Source: Campylobacterales bacterium
Lineage (GTDB): Bacteria; Campylobacterota; Campylobacteria; Campylobacterales; JALSKU01
DNA length: 6,412 nt
NCBI GenBank assembly: GCA_027023175.1
Contig: JALVWW010000319.1
Location: 1-6,412 of the forward strand
Direction: 5' to 3'
The translations under genes were made by a program, and so were the position numbers. The notes beneath the pieces are model-generated. The model was not told the DNA's origin, did no database searches, and worked only from the letters and a program-made list of their open reading frames with translations. This document shows positions 5,726 to 6,412 of this stretch, piece by piece (positions within the stretch are counted from its first letter, which is position 1; each line of letters begins with the position of its first letter).

Positions 5726-6412
5726 ATGTATAAAGTTTTAGATAATGAACTAGTTAGAGAATATGTGGATAAAACCCCTGAACTTAGGTCTTTACTTTTA
5801 AAAGATGATGAACCGGCATCACTTTTGGAAGTATCTGAGATAGGTGATGGCAATCTTAACTTTGTCTATATAGTTAAAAATGGTGATAAAAGCCTGGTTA
5901 TCAAACAGGCAGTTCCATATCTTAGATGTGTCGGAGAAGAGTATCCTTTAAGTCGCATAAGAATGACATTTGAGATAGAGGCTTTAAAAAAGGAAAAAGA
6001 AATATGCCCTCAGTTTGTACCTGATATTTATCACAGTTCACATGAAATGTCCTTGGTAGCTATGCAAAATCTAAATAGACATAAAATCCTTCGCGGTGAA
6101 ATGATAAAAAGAAAAGTTTTTCCAAAATTAGCTAAGCATATTGCAATCTTTTTAGCTGATACCCTTTTTTATACCTCCGATTTTTATCTAACTCCAAAAG
6201 AGAAAAAGGAGTTAGTTAAAAAATTTATAAATATAGAGCTTTGTAAAATAACTGAGGATTTTATATTTACCCATCCTTACGAGGAAAATGAGACAAATTC
6301 ATACAGCCCAAAACTGGATATGAGTGTTGTTAAAAATTTTAGACAATCAAAAGAGATAAAGGTTGCTATTGCAAAATTGAGATATAAGTTTATGACTGAA
6401 GCTCAGGCTTTG
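5726..6412 (+). CDS. mtnK: S-methyl-5-thioribose kinase, N-terminal part (cut by window end)
   Basis: MtnK phosphorylates 5-methylthioribose with ATP to 5-methylthioribose-1-phosphate, recycling the by-product of polyamine and S-adenosylmethionine radical chemistry. The 229 residues shown are a little over half of the usual length (about 400). The fold is that of aminoglycoside phosphotransferase/choline kinase-like enzymes. EIGDGNLNFVY at 38-48 is the glycine-rich ATP loop, and K60 in VIKQA is the ATP lysine. PYLRCVGEEYPLS at 64-76 and FLADTLFYTSDFYL, followed by INIELCKITED at 168-178, are close to MtnK-specific segments. The catalytic loop (HGDLHTGS in relatives) lies beyond the right edge, so activity cannot be judged. 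The gene follows a 142-nt gap after glgB and has its own ribosome binding site, so it is probably a separate unit. An in-frame ATG at 5720 is an alternative start. Confidence 0.92.
   Translation, partial: MYKVLDNELVREYVDKTPELRSLLLKDDEPASLLEVSEIGDGNLNFVYIVKNGDKSLVIKQAVPYLRCVGEEYPLSRIRMTFEIEALKKEKEICPQFVPDIYHSSHEMSLVAMQNLNRHKILRGEMIKRKVFPKLAKHIAIFLADTLFYTSDFYLTPKEKKELVKKFINIELCKITEDFIFTHPYEENETNSYSPKLDMSVVKNFRQSKEIKVAIAKLRYKFMTEAQAL

Overview
The window is an AT-rich, densely packed bacterial segment with every supported gene on the + strand. Strong use of AGA and ATA codons, T-rich leader DNA and overlapping genes suggest a Campylobacterota (Sulfurimonas/Sulfurovum-like) organism. This is an inference from composition and gene style; no rRNA or other marker gene is present.

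Positions 1-5583 form one tightly coupled alpha-glucan (glycogen) operon. In order it holds: the C-terminal end of a GH57-type 4-alpha-glucanotransferase/amylase (cut by the left edge); a GalT-family nucleotidyltransferase; a short ROK-family sugar kinase, probably glucokinase; a 43-codon small ORF that is easily missed; glycogen synthase glgA; and branching enzyme glgB. Each junction overlaps. The first overlap is 8 bp and the next four are ATGA (4 bp), provided the small ORF is real and glgB starts at the ATG at 3679. The only apparent gap, 124 nt between the kinase and glgA, is exactly filled by the small ORF. The same stretch carries a perfect 12-bp inverted repeat and other possible RNA structure.

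The genes fit one pathway. GlgA extends alpha-1,4 chains from ADP-glucose and GlgB adds alpha-1,6 branches. The GH57 enzyme would rearrange or trim glucans, and free glucose it releases could be recaptured by the ROK kinase. The GalT-like protein would exchange nucleotide between a sugar nucleotide and a sugar phosphate. No galK, galE, glgC or glgP is visible here, so the exact substrate of the GalT-like enzyme is open.

Positions 5584-5725 are a non-coding gap of 142 nt with a T-rich stretch, a possible -10 box and a small palindrome, but no convincing terminator. The last gene, from 5726 to the right edge, is the N-terminal 229 codons of a methylthioribose kinase (mtnK) of the methionine salvage route. 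It probably starts a separate transcription unit. No tRNA, rRNA, CRISPR array, insertion sequence or phage gene was seen.
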